A DNA stretch of 59,342 bases from the NCBI GenBank assembly GCA_002749535.1, contig MZZL01000387.1, forward strand, positions 1 to 59,342, written 5' to 3'. This stretch comes from Apophysomyces variabilis (Eukaryota; Mucoromycota; Mucoromycetes; Mucorales; Mucoraceae). Position numbers and translations under genes: made by a program. Within the stretch, counting starts at the first letter, position 1. Each line of letters begins with the position of its first letter. Shown in pieces: positions 24,351 through 35,625 of the stretch. The notes beneath the pieces are model-generated. The model did no database searches. It was not told the origin of the DNA and saw only the letters and a list, made by a program, of their open reading frames with translations.

Positions 24351-27300
24351 TCTTATAATTCACGACGCCTTTTTCTTGTTTTCTTTCTTTCTTTCTTTGT
24401 GTAACGGATTATTGAAAGCAATGCGGAAAAAAAATGAGAAAAGAGGAAAAGGAGAAAAAAAAACAATAAGCAAGGAAATAAAAAAGGGAAAGAAAAAAAA
24501 GTTGTAAATGATCAAAAACTTGACTGTATAACAGTTTCTATAACAGCTAATTTTTCGAGTCACTGTAGGACTCGCTTAAAAACATACCTGCTAAATAACA
24601 AGGTAAAATCTTCCATACGATCTCAACTCTCTAAAAAACGTAACTTCAAAGAGAAAACGAAAGTAAAGAACAAGAACAACATTTAAAAGGAGCATCTCCA
24701 TTAATCCCTTAATTACCGTGCCTTGATAAACCAAATGAATCCTATTTTTAATGCTTTACTACGTCTTAGGAAAAAAAGAGCAAGCAGAAATTTCGAAAAC
24801 TTACAATAGCATCAATCAAACTCATGTCTATTTTAATTGGCTCCGTTATGTCCCACTATTTCTTTGGGGTGAAGCAGGGTTTAGGAAATTTATGTGCCAC
24901 AGGTTGACTTAGGTCTTAACAATGGTAAATCTACGCAGCGTTGATGCTAATGGGCTGCGGCTCAGTGTTTCAGAGCTACTCAACTTCATTATACCTACCT
25001 ATCACCTAAACTCTCCGCTTAGATTTGCAACAGTGCATATATCAAGTGTAGAAGGCTTATGCCTCATAGCATTGAGACGAGGATAACCATTGATGATTAT
25101 AGTATCAAAAAGCAGCCTTAATCTAAAAAATAAAAAAGCGAACTCCAGGCTATAGCAGAAATAGATAGAAAAATTGCTACTATTTACAAGTTCCTGAGGC
25201 TAGAAAAGGAACTTTTTGCATCAAATTTGATTACATATTGAGAACAGGTATTATAGAGTAATCGGCTTGTCAACCATCATATGTTTCGTTGATAGTTCTT
25301 TGTTCTTCTGCTGGATATCTTTTATTCATTAGTTAAAATTTCTCTCCATCTTTATACTGTATTAGGCGGTCATAGAGCTTATTCTTCTATATTGCTATAA
25401 TCATGGTGTCAATGATCCCTTGTTCTTTGGTTCATTTCTTCTTTCTTTCTTCTCTGTGTTCAATTAGGTCACCAAACATATGCGGCAGAACTGATCTCAA
25501 ACCAATATTTCAAACCAAACTTTGGTTATATCTTTCTTTACTCAAAGAAGCAATCCGCAAGTGAAAGCCAAGCTGCTGAGAAAATCCATGTAGTTCTTGC
25601 CTAAACGAGAATGATACCATCCAGGCTTCAGAAGGTCTAAGCTGACGAGACCAAAGAAGTAATTCATACTTGTTTAAATCGGACTTAAATTAATCAGGGA
25701 ACACTGAAAATGTCAAAAGAACAAAAATGCAAATTAAGGATCCGAACGGAAGATAATTAGGCATTCACTGTACGATGAGGTCTGGCTGAACCACATAAGA
25801 GCGAAATAAGATGGAACATATCCATAGAGTATTATCCAGGTCCTTCTACAGGGAAAAAGTCAAAGGCTTTGCTCAAGATTGTAAAGACATACAGCAAACA
25901 CAAGCTTCAAAATCTAAATCCAGCCAGATCTTTACACTCAAAAAAGAAAAGGATGTTGCACTGCGTTTAGCAAGGATGTCAGGTGTCCAGATTGTGGGGG
26001 AACTGACTATGGTGAGCCACAAGCGTTTCATGCAAGAACCGGATCCTTAAGCGGAAGGCTCCTGAAAATTCCAAGCGAATGAGTGTTGTCAAAACCTTGT
26101 TATCCGGTATATGTCGAAGTCTTACTTTTGTTTTGTGGAATCCAAAACGTTGTCTCTGTTATTAGAAATGCCACTTATATCGGATCTCTCTTTGTTAATC
26201 TTTAGTTTACGAGTTTTCTTCCTATTACAATCTGCGTTATACGATATTTGTATTGATATCCGGAAAACGAAGGAAAGTGTTAGAAAATCTACGTTCAGCT
26301 TTTGAGGCTTTATGATAATCTATTCCTGAATTATATGCACAGCAATTTAACTTGTACGGCTATATCAAAGTTGTTTCCTCTGCCGGAAAACAGTGCCCTT
26401 TCTTTCTGTTTCATTTAGGCTTTTTTGGACTTCCCTTTTCACGGAAAGCGGAGATGTAAGGCCTGTAAGACTCACATAAGGTACTAGAATTTTCGAAAAC
26501 ACCGTACTTAACAGCAGTTGAGTATCTGAACAGAACAGCGCTGTAAGAAAAAGGTATCTCCAAAAGATAACTTGCAATAAGAAAGGCGGGCTTCAATCAA
26601 CACGAAAGACGCGTCAAACGCGCAGCAAAACAAAAGAAAAGAAAAGGCCTACCCAAAGCAAAGTGAATGAGACTCAGACAAACACGCTGCATGAAGAGAA
26701 CAGCAAACCGTTGTTTTCCATTATATATATTTTAAAAAAGCTTTATTAATTTTTTCATTACTCTTTTATTTTCATTTTCTTATACTGTGATGAGGATTAT
26801 CTTCTCTCGTGTTCATTGCCCCCGATCTACGGTAAGCAGAGAAAGGGAGTATAGGTCTGGACACAAAAGAGTTATTGACTGACCTTCGGGCCTGTATTCC
26901 TGTGCGGTTTATCTTTGATCATAAAAGAAATTGAAAAAAGACGACTCCCACACAAAAAAGGAAGCATTGATCTTACTTATGACACTGGACGTACTCCATC
27001 TATTGCAATAAAAGATGGACACATATTCCAGAATCAAAACGAGATTCCAGTTGGTTTTGTATTCTTTGGAATGTTTAAGAAAAGAAAGAAAAACAGAAGA
27101 GAGAAAAGAGAGAGGCCTTTTTATACCGTTTTGATCTGTTACTGTTCCATTGGTTCATGAATTGACAGAGGAGGAACTTGAAACGATTGGTCAATGCGGA
27201 TTCGGTTACGCGTTCCCCCCTTTCTTTTCTCTCTCTGTCTTTTTTTTTTAATTCTTTTCCCTGCTTGTTCCCCTTCAAATGACCTTTACCAAACAAGTCA

Positions 27301-29147
27301 AGCTAAAGCTAAACAATCAACTACTATCTGTGCCTTCATGGGTATGGAAAAGCAGTAAAAGAAATGGTTAAGGGAGAGTAGAAGGAGAGGTCTGTGCCCT
27401 GTGACATGACAGGTCTTAATCACATCTTGCCTTTTTTGTCATGCCATTAAATTAATTGTTTACGTGTGTTGTCTGCTGACCATTCAGGAAGATACCCCAT
27501 ATATCCTCCAAAAGTAAAAGCTTAAAAGTAAACGACAACGCGTCTAAGGAAATCGTCGACCAGCAGACCAGATGAGAGAAAAAGAGAAAAAAAATGGGCT
27601 TCATATCAAACCTGCCAATTCAAGTTGCATCTTATATTGATTAGTTCTTAACAACAAAAAGGTTTGTCCCTGTCCATGGAAAGGAAAGTAACAGAAAGAA
27701 ATTTGTGGGGTATATGCCCTCAATCAGGCTTGCTCTGTGAAGCGTATCACTTGGCATGTTGCTTGGCAAGCGATGCAAACAACGAAAACCATACTATTCC
27801 TTTCATTTTATTAGAGAGAAGGCTCTTACTGGATACTCTGAAGACTGATTAAGAGAAAACTTCGGTTGGTTGCAAGGCTATTGCACCAAAGGCTGTAATC
27901 GCTTCCAAAATTTGCGCGAGTTCGTAAGTAATGACGCGCTTAGAGTCTTTATCAATCCCAGATGCCTAACAACTGCAGAAGCAAATGAGCTGTGTATACC
28001 ATTGGCCGACGGTAATCACTTCGAATCTAGAAAGCTAAAAGACAATTAAATAGAGATAACAATTTTCAATAAGGTTAATTCGTTATCCCGAATCACTATA
28101 TCATTTCTTTAATCTACAGTTTAGAATAAGAAAAACACGTTGCGAGAGGCTAAGTTCGCTGAGACGCGCAGCAGTGTTTTTTATACTCAACATCCTCCCC
28201 CTTAATTCACAATTGGTTGGACCGTCAACAGGAAAATAATACCGCGCACAATTCTCGCTGCTGAATCCAGATCGTTGGGATTCAGATTTCTTTTGTATGG
28301 ATCCTTGAGATGGAAGAAGCAATCGGATCAAGTATCAAAGCGGAAGAAATAAAAGTAGACGATGTGTAAGAGTGGATTATCTCGAAACATCTTCTACAGA
28401 AATGTTTTGCAGTCTTCCACCAGACACAAGATAGATATAAATAGAGAAGAGGTCGATACAAAATAAAAGATCACCCTGTGGGCTTAAACAATTGGATACA
28501 TGACATGGACTTGGGAGAACAGTCAAATCCAAGGAGAGGACAAAAAGAAACGACATATGTCGTAACATAAACCGTTCTACCAATCACGGTCAATAGCTTA
28601 AGATAGTAATCTTCGGCCCTCTTCCAAAAATGTCATGAACTACAAACAAGTACTCTCGGTTATCGACCTTGACGTAATGCGCTCAATTTGTTTCCTTTTG
28701 CATCCCATTCCAGACAAGGATTACATAAAGTAGCTAGAATCAAAAGATATAAATATTGAACAGACTAGACAGAATAAACAACATCATTTTATCTATCGTT
28801 TTATTTTATTCATTGGAGTCGTCGATCATCCTTGAAGATCTTGTGCGGACTATTTCAAATCGAAATTGATGCGACAGTCGTCGTTTTCGTAAAGTCGATT
28901 TGCAGCTACTGTTTTGAACACGAGCTGCCAATCAAGCTGGAATATAGAAATCGTAAAAAAAAACAGAAGTAAAAGATAAAAGAGTGTGAGGGAATTCCAT
29001 GATGTTTATTTTTCACAAACTATCCAACGTATTTATACGTATAATATTCTACGAAGCTGAAAGATGCGAGAAGAATCTAGGAACTTCTTGGAAGGCTTTA
29101 GCAAAAGAGTCTTTGCGTTCATGCGCCGATTCCGGCTCCGACAATGG
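24351..29147. other. Gene-poor intergenic region with faint transposon relics
   Basis: No intact gene was recognised. Around 25975-26075 one plus frame reads RCPDCGGTDYGE, a CxxC half-site of the type seen in fungal transposon proteins, within an otherwise broken frame. On the minus strand near 28203-28187 is a purine tract followed by TGTTGAG, which looks like a polypurine tract and LTR start (listed separately). Otherwise only AT-rich sequence and short random frames are visible. Confidence 0.4.
28000..28203 (-). mobile_element. Possible LTR fragment with polypurine tract (relic)
   Basis: On the minus strand AAGGGGGAGGA (28203-28193) is followed at once by TGTTGAGTATAAAA (28192-28179). A purine tract then TGTTG is the usual junction of internal sequence and 3' LTR in Ty1/copia-type elements. 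No partner LTR or coding domain was found, so the far boundary is arbitrary. Confidence 0.25.
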
Positions 29148-29463
29148 TGTCGTAGCATATTTCCTTGTGTCACCTTTTTGCTACTTTTGGTATACGCTAG
29201 TACCACCATTTCTGTTCATACGTCAAATGCTTTCACTGTGAGTCATGGATGACTATTGTTACTCAAGGGCATAACGCTCCATGACTCACTAACGATCAAA
29301 ATGTAGAAAACCGTAGAAAACCATTCAGTATAAATATCTGGGAATTGGGAAGCAATAAAGATCATCATTCGTTTATTCTCTTATTTTTCCTTTGTTCTAT
29401 CTGATGCTATTCAACTACACTTCCGTGGCCATTGATTGGATCAGCCAAAAAAGAAGTACGACA
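29148..29463 (+). repeat. 5' LTR of the gypsy element
   Basis: 316 bp, TGTCGTA to TACGACA. It contains a TATA-like box (GTATAAATATC, about 29329) and an AATAAAG motif about 30 bp further, consistent with promoter and polyadenylation signals of an LTR. Confidence 0.93.
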
Positions 29464-29465
29464 AT

Positions 29466-29477
29466 TGGTAGCTGATG
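29466..29477 (+). other. Candidate primer binding site
   Basis: TGGTAGCTGATG begins two bases after the 5' LTR. The leading TGG pairs with a tRNA CCA end. It overlaps the first Met of gag (29475). The primer tRNA was not identified. Confidence 0.5.
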
Positions 29478-30496
29478 AAAAAGTTCGATCTATTACCGGA
29501 ATCATTTAAAACATACCGTAACGTACAAGACCCTTTGGAAGACCTATTACAAGAACCTTCGATAAGTACTGTGAACAAGCCCATGGAGAAGTCTATGCAA
29601 CAAGAACCGGCCCAGCAAGACCAAATGGCTCAATTGCTGCTTGCAGTCACTCGACTCCTGAACAACGAGAGAAGCCTGCTCTCAAAGTTCGTATGCGTGA
29701 ACCTGACACGTTTCGAGGAGACCGAACCGCCCATGCAGCTGAAGGCTGGCTGAGATCCGTAGAACGATACACCGAAATGGCAAGACTCGACGACCTGGAG
29801 AAAATTAATTATGCTGTGATGCTCTTACGCGAGGAAGCAGAACTCTGGTGGCGACAGCGGGAACAATACTCATCAGAAATCGTGGACTGGGCTGATTTTC
29901 GTAAGGCCATCCTACAGGAGTTCCGACCGTTGAATGCGACCCAGGTGGCTCGCGATCGTCTGGCTGCCCTTCGACAGGAAGGAACTATTTCGGAATATGT
30001 GGCGGCATTCAGAAGCGTACGGGTAGAAATACCAACAATGACGGACGAAGAAGCTCTTGACCGTTTCACGAGAGGTCTACAAGATGAAGTACGCGCACAT
30101 GTGGTGACTCGGTATCCGCAGACTACAGAAGAGGCTCAACGTATGGCATTGGCGTACGAAAGCGCTAGGATGATGCACTATCCGATCATCAACCCTGTTT
30201 TGCCCAGTCAGGCTCCAAGACCAGAAGTGCCACAATACATGAGAACGACTGGAGTTGCCCCTATGGATCTCGATGTGACGCAGTTTCGTCAGCAAAACAA
30301 CAGATCTAGTTCAAGGTTCGATGCCCCTAGAAGACAGCAAGGACAGGGTGAGGTGCCCAGGTGCTACAACTGCGGTGGCTACGGTCATTTAGCACGGTCA
30401 TGCTCATCAAGCGAGTTACCCAATCACCTTCGTTTCCGACCAAGACGACAAGACCAATCCAACCAACAGTTAAAAGACAAGGCGCGGCGGGTATGA
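29475..30496 (+). pseudogene. gag (capsid and nucleocapsid) of the gypsy element, frame-shifted
   Basis: The first part (29475-29753) opens with a Met and a Gln-rich segment ending near LLNNER. The capsid region continues in another frame (about 29669-30496) with MREPDTFRGDR, AEGWLRSVERY, EEAELWWRQR and LTRGLQ-like retrotransposon gag motifs, ending in a zinc knuckle CYNCGGYGHLARSC. The change of frame falls at a short GA run (GAGAGA, about 29667-29672). Loss of one GA pair would explain it; a programmed shift is less likely at this place. The domain binds and packages the element RNA. If gag is truly broken, this copy needs capsid from another copy. Confidence 0.8.
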
Positions 30497-33400
30497 AGGG
30501 AGTCCCTCCGCGCGCACAAAATTCACGAAACTCCCTGAATACGGTGCAGACGAATCAAATACCTGAAGGCGATCTCATCAACCTGACCGACGAGCCCAAG
30601 GACGCCCAAGAAATTGAGGTTGAGGTGGACCATGATGTAAAACATATTGCACAGTTGAACTCAATAAAACAGACTGATTTACCTCTGTATATTATGACTT
30701 GCAATGGCCAGTCGGTCGAAGTATTGTTGGATACGGGTGCAAGTGCCTCTTATATTGCCCCGCGGATATGTTCGAATATGGAGCAACAGACGGTGAAAGG
30801 CCGGGAGGTGGAAACAGCCGGAGGTCACCTCACAAGCATCAAGTCTATGGCTTCCTTTAACCTGGCAATGGCCAATGGATTCCAACAGCCTTGGAAGGCT
30901 TACGTGTTTGATACGAAGTTCGACATTATCTTGGGGCGCGATTGGTTCAAACAAGTAAAGCCGGAGCCAGATTGGAAATATGATTCTTGGAAGATCAAAG
31001 ACAACGGCCATACTTACGTTCTCACACCGAAGTATCAGCGTGAAATTCCGGAACTGTCTTATCTCATCTCACACCGGCAAGTACAACGACTGTCCCGAGG
31101 CAAGGATGTTGAAGAGATGCTGCTATTCCATTACACTGACAACAAGACGCGAACATATGACGGTAACTTCGATTCGATTGTCAAGGAGTACGAGGACGTT
31201 TTTAAAGACACATTGCCTGGTTTGCCGCCTGATCGTGGAGTTGAGCATGTCATCGACACGGGAGATGCAGCACCCATCAATCGCCAACCATTCAAAATGA
31301 GCCCTCTCGAATTGGATGAGCTCCGCAAACAGCTTGCTGAACTCCTGGATCTCAGATTGATACGACCAAGCACATCTCCGTGGGGAGCGCCCGTTTTGTT
31401 TGTCAGAAAGAAAGATGGGACCCTACGACTATGCATTGACTACCGGGCAATCAATCAAGTAACGAAGCGCAACTCACACCCACTACCCCGTATCGACGAG
31501 TGTCTAGAACGACTCAGTGGTGCAAGGTATTTCTCAAGCATCGACTTAAAAAGTGGGTATCATCAAGTCAAGATCCGTCCTGAAGACGTACCGAAAACCG
31601 CTTTCAATACTCGATATGGCTCGTTCGAATTCCTGGTTTTGCCGTTCGGTCTGACTAACGCCCCACCGACGTTCCAACGTCTCATGAACTCGGTCCTTGG
31701 AGAATATCTGGACAAGTTCGTGTTGGTGTATCTCGACGATATTCTGATATACAGCCGTACAGCAGACGAACACCGTCAACACGTCCGTGAGGTCCTAGAG
31801 TGTCTTCGGAAGGCGAAGCTGTATGCAAACCTGAAGAAATGCGAGTTCAATAAGCAAGAGTTAGAGTTCGTTGGATTTCGAGTGACAAGTAAGGGCATTC
31901 TGCCAGCCAAGTCCAAGGTAGCTGCGATCCAACAATGGCCTATACCAACCAATGTCCAGGAGGTCCGGCAATTCATCGGATTGGGGTCTCATTACCGACG
32001 CTTCATACGGGATTTCTCGACGATAGCTACACCACTCACCGATTTGACCAAGGGGACTGGTGTCAAGAAACGGGCGATTGCATGGTCGGACGAGTGTCAA
32101 AAAGCATTTGATGAAATTAAGTCACGAATGGCCAATGCACCTGTACTACAACCTCCTGATCCGGAGTTGCCTTATGTTATCGAAACAGATGCTTCGGACT
32201 ACGGCGTTGGTGCGGTGTTACTCCAAGAAGGATCGGATGGGTTGATGCACCCATTGGCGTTTGAATCAAAGAAGCTGTCCACTGCGGAACGAAACTATCC
32301 AGCTCAGGAACGGGAGCTACTAGGAATCTTACATGCCCTACGGTCTTGGAGATGCTTCATAGAAGGTCGGCCCTATACGGTGTACACAGATCATCATCCT
32401 TTACGCTACTTCCGAACCCAGCTGAAGCCCACACCACGCCTCACACGGTGGATGGCTGAACTCGAACTATTTGACCCAGACATACAATACAAGCCAGGCA
32501 AGGAAAACCACATTCCAGATTTACTTTCAAGGCGAGACGGTCCGAACTGTACTTCGCAAGAACCGGATATGGAGCCAGAGTACCTATATGCAACGCTAGC
32601 TATCCAAGAATCCGACTGGCCCAAGTTCTACGCTAAACCGGAGAATCAATGGCCAGACTCTTATGCTGACCTACTACGAAAACACAAGGATCGGTTTGTG
32701 GTTCGCGATGATAAGATCTTTCGTAAGGTCAAGGCAGGGGATAAGGAGCTCGAAATCAGATACGCTGTCTTCGCTCGTCGCGCTGAAATAGTCCGTCATT
32801 TCCACACAAGCTTTGGCCACGCGGGAAACACATCTGTATACGATTGGATCAAGAAACGTTGGTGGTGGCCAAATATGCGCTCTGATATTCAAGAATGGCT
32901 CGCTCAATGCCCACAATGTCAGCTGGCTGCCAACGCAGATCGCAACACTCACCATTCACCAATGCACTTGCCTGAAATTCCTCCTGCTTTCGCTCGGTGG
33001 CATCTGGACTTTATTGGTGAACTACCCACCACAGCAGCAGGCAACCGATGGATCTTAGTTGCGGTGGATTACACTACGAACTGGACAATCGCACGAGCTG
33101 TCCCGGATGCAACTGGTGCCTCCGTTGCTGCGTTCATCTTTGAAGAGATCCTCATGCGTTTTGGCTGCCCCGCGGAGATCGTTACTGATCGTGGCCCAAA
33201 TTTCATGTCCAAGGTGTTAGCAAATTATCTCGGTCGTGTCAAGCTGTATCACACCTTTACATCAGCCTTCCATCCACGCGCAAACGGCAAATGTGAACGG
33301 ACGAACGGTATTCTCAAACCTATGCTCCGCAAGTACGTGAATGGTGCCATACATCGCTGGGATGAGTTTTTGGAACCTGCCCTTTTTGCATGTCGCGTTC

Positions 33401-33966
33401 GCAAGCACCGTACCACTGGATTGAGCCCTTTCTTTCTCGTCTATGGTCAAGATCCCGTTCTGCCTGGTGATATTTTACCTCCATTTATTAGTCAAGACCT
33501 CCCTAGTGACCCACAACCGGCACATGATAGCCGACTGCCCCCACTCCGTCAACTACGTCTGGCTCGCGAACAAGCTACAGAACGTCTCTCTCAAAATGGT
33601 CAAAAAGACAAAGAACGCTGGGATCTGGTCATGAAGGCACAACAATTCGCCATTGGCGACTATGTTTTGATGCGACATGAAAACAAGTTTGGCTTGGAAT
33701 TTAATTGGAAGGGTCCCTTCAAAGTGATCGACCGCAACTTGGATACGGATATCTACAAGCTTCAATCCATCGAAGGCAAGCCATACAACTCTTGGGTGCA
33801 CACTGACCGCCTGCGTCCCGCCAACATTGGTTCCAACCCTATCACGGCTACATGGTACGATCCAGCTACTAGTCGCGCAAACTGGCGCAATGAGCCCCAT
33901 CTTCTCACCGCTATTTCCCTGATGCTCGAGGACGAGCAATATTCTCGGGAGGGGGTATTGTCGTAG
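30361..33966 (+). CDS. pol polyprotein of the gypsy element (PR-RT-RNase H-IN)
   Basis: About 1,200 codons with no stop, in the -1 frame relative to the 3' part of gag and overlapping it from 30361 to 30496. The overlap contains G TTA AAA (30469-30475) in the gag frame, a possible -1 slip site. Domains in order: protease with LLDTGASASY; reverse transcriptase with LCIDYRAINQVT, SSIDLKSGYHQV and YLDDILIYS; RNase H with ETDASDYGVGAVL and TDHHPL; integrase with an HHCC zinc site (CPQC) and a DDE core (LDFIGE, TDRGPNF, GKCERTNG); and a terminal GPF-type module (WKGPFKVIDR). No chromodomain is visible. All catalytic residues that I can place are present. Confidence 0.93.
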   Translation: MLQLRWLRSFSTVMLIKRVTQSPSFPTKTTRPIQPTVKRQGAAGMKGVPPRAQNSRNSLNTVQTNQIPEGDLINLTDEPKDAQEIEVEVDHDVKHIAQLNSIKQTDLPLYIMTCNGQSVEVLLDTGASASYIAPRICSNMEQQTVKGREVETAGGHLTSIKSMASFNLAMANGFQQPWKAYVFDTKFDIILGRDWFKQVKPEPDWKYDSWKIKDNGHTYVLTPKYQREIPELSYLISHRQVQRLSRGKDVEEMLLFHYTDNKTRTYDGNFDSIVKEYEDVFKDTLPGLPPDRGVEHVIDTGDAAPINRQPFKMSPLELDELRKQLAELLDLRLIRPSTSPWGAPVLFVRKKDGTLRLCIDYRAINQVTKRNSHPLPRIDECLERLSGARYFSSIDLKSGYHQVKIRPEDVPKTAFNTRYGSFEFLVLPFGLTNAPPTFQRLMNSVLGEYLDKFVLVYLDDILIYSRTADEHRQHVREVLECLRKAKLYANLKKCEFNKQELEFVGFRVTSKGILPAKSKVAAIQQWPIPTNVQEVRQFIGLGSHYRRFIRDFSTIATPLTDLTKGTGVKKRAIAWSDECQKAFDEIKSRMANAPVLQPPDPELPYVIETDASDYGVGAVLLQEGSDGLMHPLAFESKKLSTAERNYPAQERELLGILHALRSWRCFIEGRPYTVYTDHHPLRYFRTQLKPTPRLTRWMAELELFDPDIQYKPGKENHIPDLLSRRDGPNCTSQEPDMEPEYLYATLAIQESDWPKFYAKPENQWPDSYADLLRKHKDRFVVRDDKIFRKVKAGDKELEIRYAVFARRAEIVRHFHTSFGHAGNTSVYDWIKKRWWWPNMRSDIQEWLAQCPQCQLAANADRNTHHSPMHLPEIPPAFARWHLDFIGELPTTAAGNRWILVAVDYTTNWTIARAVPDATGASVAAFIFEEILMRFGCPAEIVTDRGPNFMSKVLANYLGRVKLYHTFTSAFHPRANGKCERTNGILKPMLRKYVNGAIHRWDEFLEPALFACRVRKHRTTGLSPFFLVYGQDPVLPGDILPPFISQDLPSDPQPAHDSRLPPLRQLRLAREQATERLSQNGQKDKERWDLVMKAQQFAIGDYVLMRHENKFGLEFNWKGPFKVIDRNLDTDIYKLQSIEGKPYNSWVHTDRLRPANIGSNPITATWYDPATSRANWRNEPHLLTAISLMLEDEQYSREGVLS
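33947..33955 (+). other. Polypurine tract
   Basis: GGGAGGGGG lies three bases upstream of the 3' LTR, where second-strand synthesis is primed in LTR retrotransposons. Confidence 0.7.
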
Positions 33967-34274
33967 CATATTTCCTTGTGTCACCTTTTTGCTACTTTTG
34001 GTATACGCTAGTACCACCATTTCTGTTCATACGTCAAATGCTTTCACTGTGAGTCATGGATGACTATTGTTACTCAAGGGCATAACGCTCCATGACTCAC
34101 TAACGATCAAAATGTAGAAAACCGTAGAAAACCATTCAGTATAAATATCTGGGAATTGGGAAGCAATAAAGATCATCATTCGTTTATTCTCTTATTTTTC
34201 CTTTGTTCTATCTGACGCTATTCAACTACACTTCCGTGGCCATTGATTGGATCAGCCAAAAAAGAAGTACGACA
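33959..34274 (+). repeat. 3' LTR of the gypsy element
   Basis: 316 bp, matching the 5' LTR except for one C/T difference. The stop codon of pol (33964-33966) lies just inside it. Confidence 0.93.
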
Positions 34275-34304
34275 ATGGTTGTACTACGACACGTAAAAGA
34301 AATT

Positions 34305-34377
34305 GCTCACTACAGGGGTCGAACCTGTGACCTTGGCGTTATTAGCACCACGCTCTAACCAACTGAGCTAAGCGAGC
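34305..34377 (-). tRNA. tRNA-Ile (anticodon AAU)
   Basis: 73 nt without intron. The acceptor stem is GCTCGCT with AGTGAGC (one G-T pair), D stem GCTC/GAGC, anticodon stem TGGTG/CGCCA with loop CTAATAA (anticodon AAT), and T stem ACAGG/CCTGT with loop TTCGACC. The A box (from about nt 8) and B box (GGTTCGACCCC) are intact. The 3' flank on the minus strand reads TTTCTTTT, a weak Pol III stop. The gene sits between a gypsy element and two tandem LINEs, and its first 15 nt recur at the end of each LINE. Confidence 0.96.
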
Positions 34378-34422
34378 ACGCTCTTTCGCTTTTTCATCAG
34401 TTTTTTCGACTTCACGAAAGAA

Positions 34423-35625
34423 GTGTTCCTTTCATCTTTAAAAAAAAAGTGTTCATCCGTCCTTTATTTTTTGATATATTGTTCTCCCCGATTTCCACTT
34501 TACTATATCTCAATTTCAGTGCGTGTTAGCTTAAACTTTTCCCTGTTTTTACATCAATTTTCTGAATGTTCGAAAAAAATTTTATCAGAAAGAAGAAGGA
34601 TTTTTTTCTCAAGTTCCCCTCCCCCTCCCTCTTCTTCAATCCCCGCCCTAAATTTTTCTTCCCAGGTGCACCCCCCCTTTGATATCCAATCTCAACAGGC
34701 ACCTTTTTCAGAAATTATACTATCTGATTTTACTACTGCTCTTCAGGACATGCAATCTCAAATTGCTGCCTTAGTTGCCCGTATTTCCTCACAAGAGGAA
34801 CAATTAACTAAACTTCAAGACTTGGTTCTCGAAAACAAGCAGCTTCATGAAGAGGTTACTTCTTTAAAAGCCTGTCTTGCTGCTGTCTCCAAGGATACTT
34901 CCTTTATTTCCTCTTCTTCCAATGCTTCCCACACTGTTTCTCCTTCTTTGTCAGCTATTTCCAATAGCGCAGAATCATCGACCTGGGCAATGATAGTAAA
35001 AAAGCATCGTCCTCCCCATCTACCCACTTCTGAGTGAAAACAGGCTGCAGCTGCTCGTGGTTTCCAAATTCCATCTGGGCTGCAAGGATTTGGCTATATA
35101 TTTATTCTGCGTGCAAAACGCATGGATCGTCCTGAAATCCGCCACCATCTCCACAAGCTTGGACTGGAATCTGCTCGTATCCCTGATATTTCTTTTCCTA
35201 CATGTAACGTTATTGACCTTCTTGTTCATGCTCAGTATGAACCTGTTGTAAAAGAACTTTTACAAAAGGTTAAAGTCACTATTCTCTCTGACTTTGATCC
35301 AGTGGACCTCTCTCATCTGGCCGACCCCCAATTTAAAGATTTACCAGATGCCGAATGCGCTGCCCACGCTTTACAACTAAATCACCAGCGTTGTATGAAT
35401 GCTCTGAAATTCATACGCCCTCCTGTTGCTGCTGCTGTCTGTCGTGACTTTTTTCAAGCAGGGTGGATCTCAGATGAAGATGTACAGTCTGTCCTTGCAT
35501 CTGCCTATCCGCCCTGCGACCATGATAATCCCACTGCTGGTTTCATCAAAACTGATGCTAATGAAGATGACGATAAAATGCTTGATGACTATTCCGCTGC
35601 CTCTGCTTTCTTCACTCCTCAATGA
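34423..35625 (+). pseudogene. ORF1 of LINE 1 (coiled-coil RNA-binding-type protein)
   Basis: After a Ser/Pro-rich stretch, a coiled coil runs through QSQIAALVARISSQEEQL and LENKQLHEEV. A globular part follows (DRPEIRHHLHKLGLESARIP, FPTCNVIDLLVHAQYEP) that is clearly related to ORF1 of LINE 2 (FPTCRVIGLLIHTEYEH). One in-frame TGA (35035-35037) interrupts it and would read Arg if CGA. The end overlaps ORF2 as ATGA (35622-35625). The protein would coat the element RNA. The true start Met is unclear. Confidence 0.7.

Larger units (their letters stand above)
29148..34274 (+). mobile_element. Ty3/gypsy LTR retrotransposon, nearly intact
   Basis: The element is 5,127 bp with two 316-bp LTRs that I find to differ at one base (T versus C in TCTGAxGCTATTC). 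The LTR ends are perfect inverted repeats TGTCGTA and TACGACA. ATGG occurs immediately before the 5' LTR and after the 3' LTR and could be a 4-bp target duplication. The flanks share somewhat more (CGACAATGG), partly because the LTR end itself contributes. The order is gag, protease, reverse transcriptase, RNase H, integrase, which defines Ty3/gypsy. The near-identical LTRs and open pol mean a recent insertion. The 3' end lies 30 bp from the 3' end of the tRNA-Ile gene. Confidence 0.93.

Noticed and set aside
25811..26340. Possible transposon gene with a CPDCGGTDYG half zinc site
   Set aside because: Only one half-site is visible and the frame is broken repeatedly; it is noted only as a faint relic.
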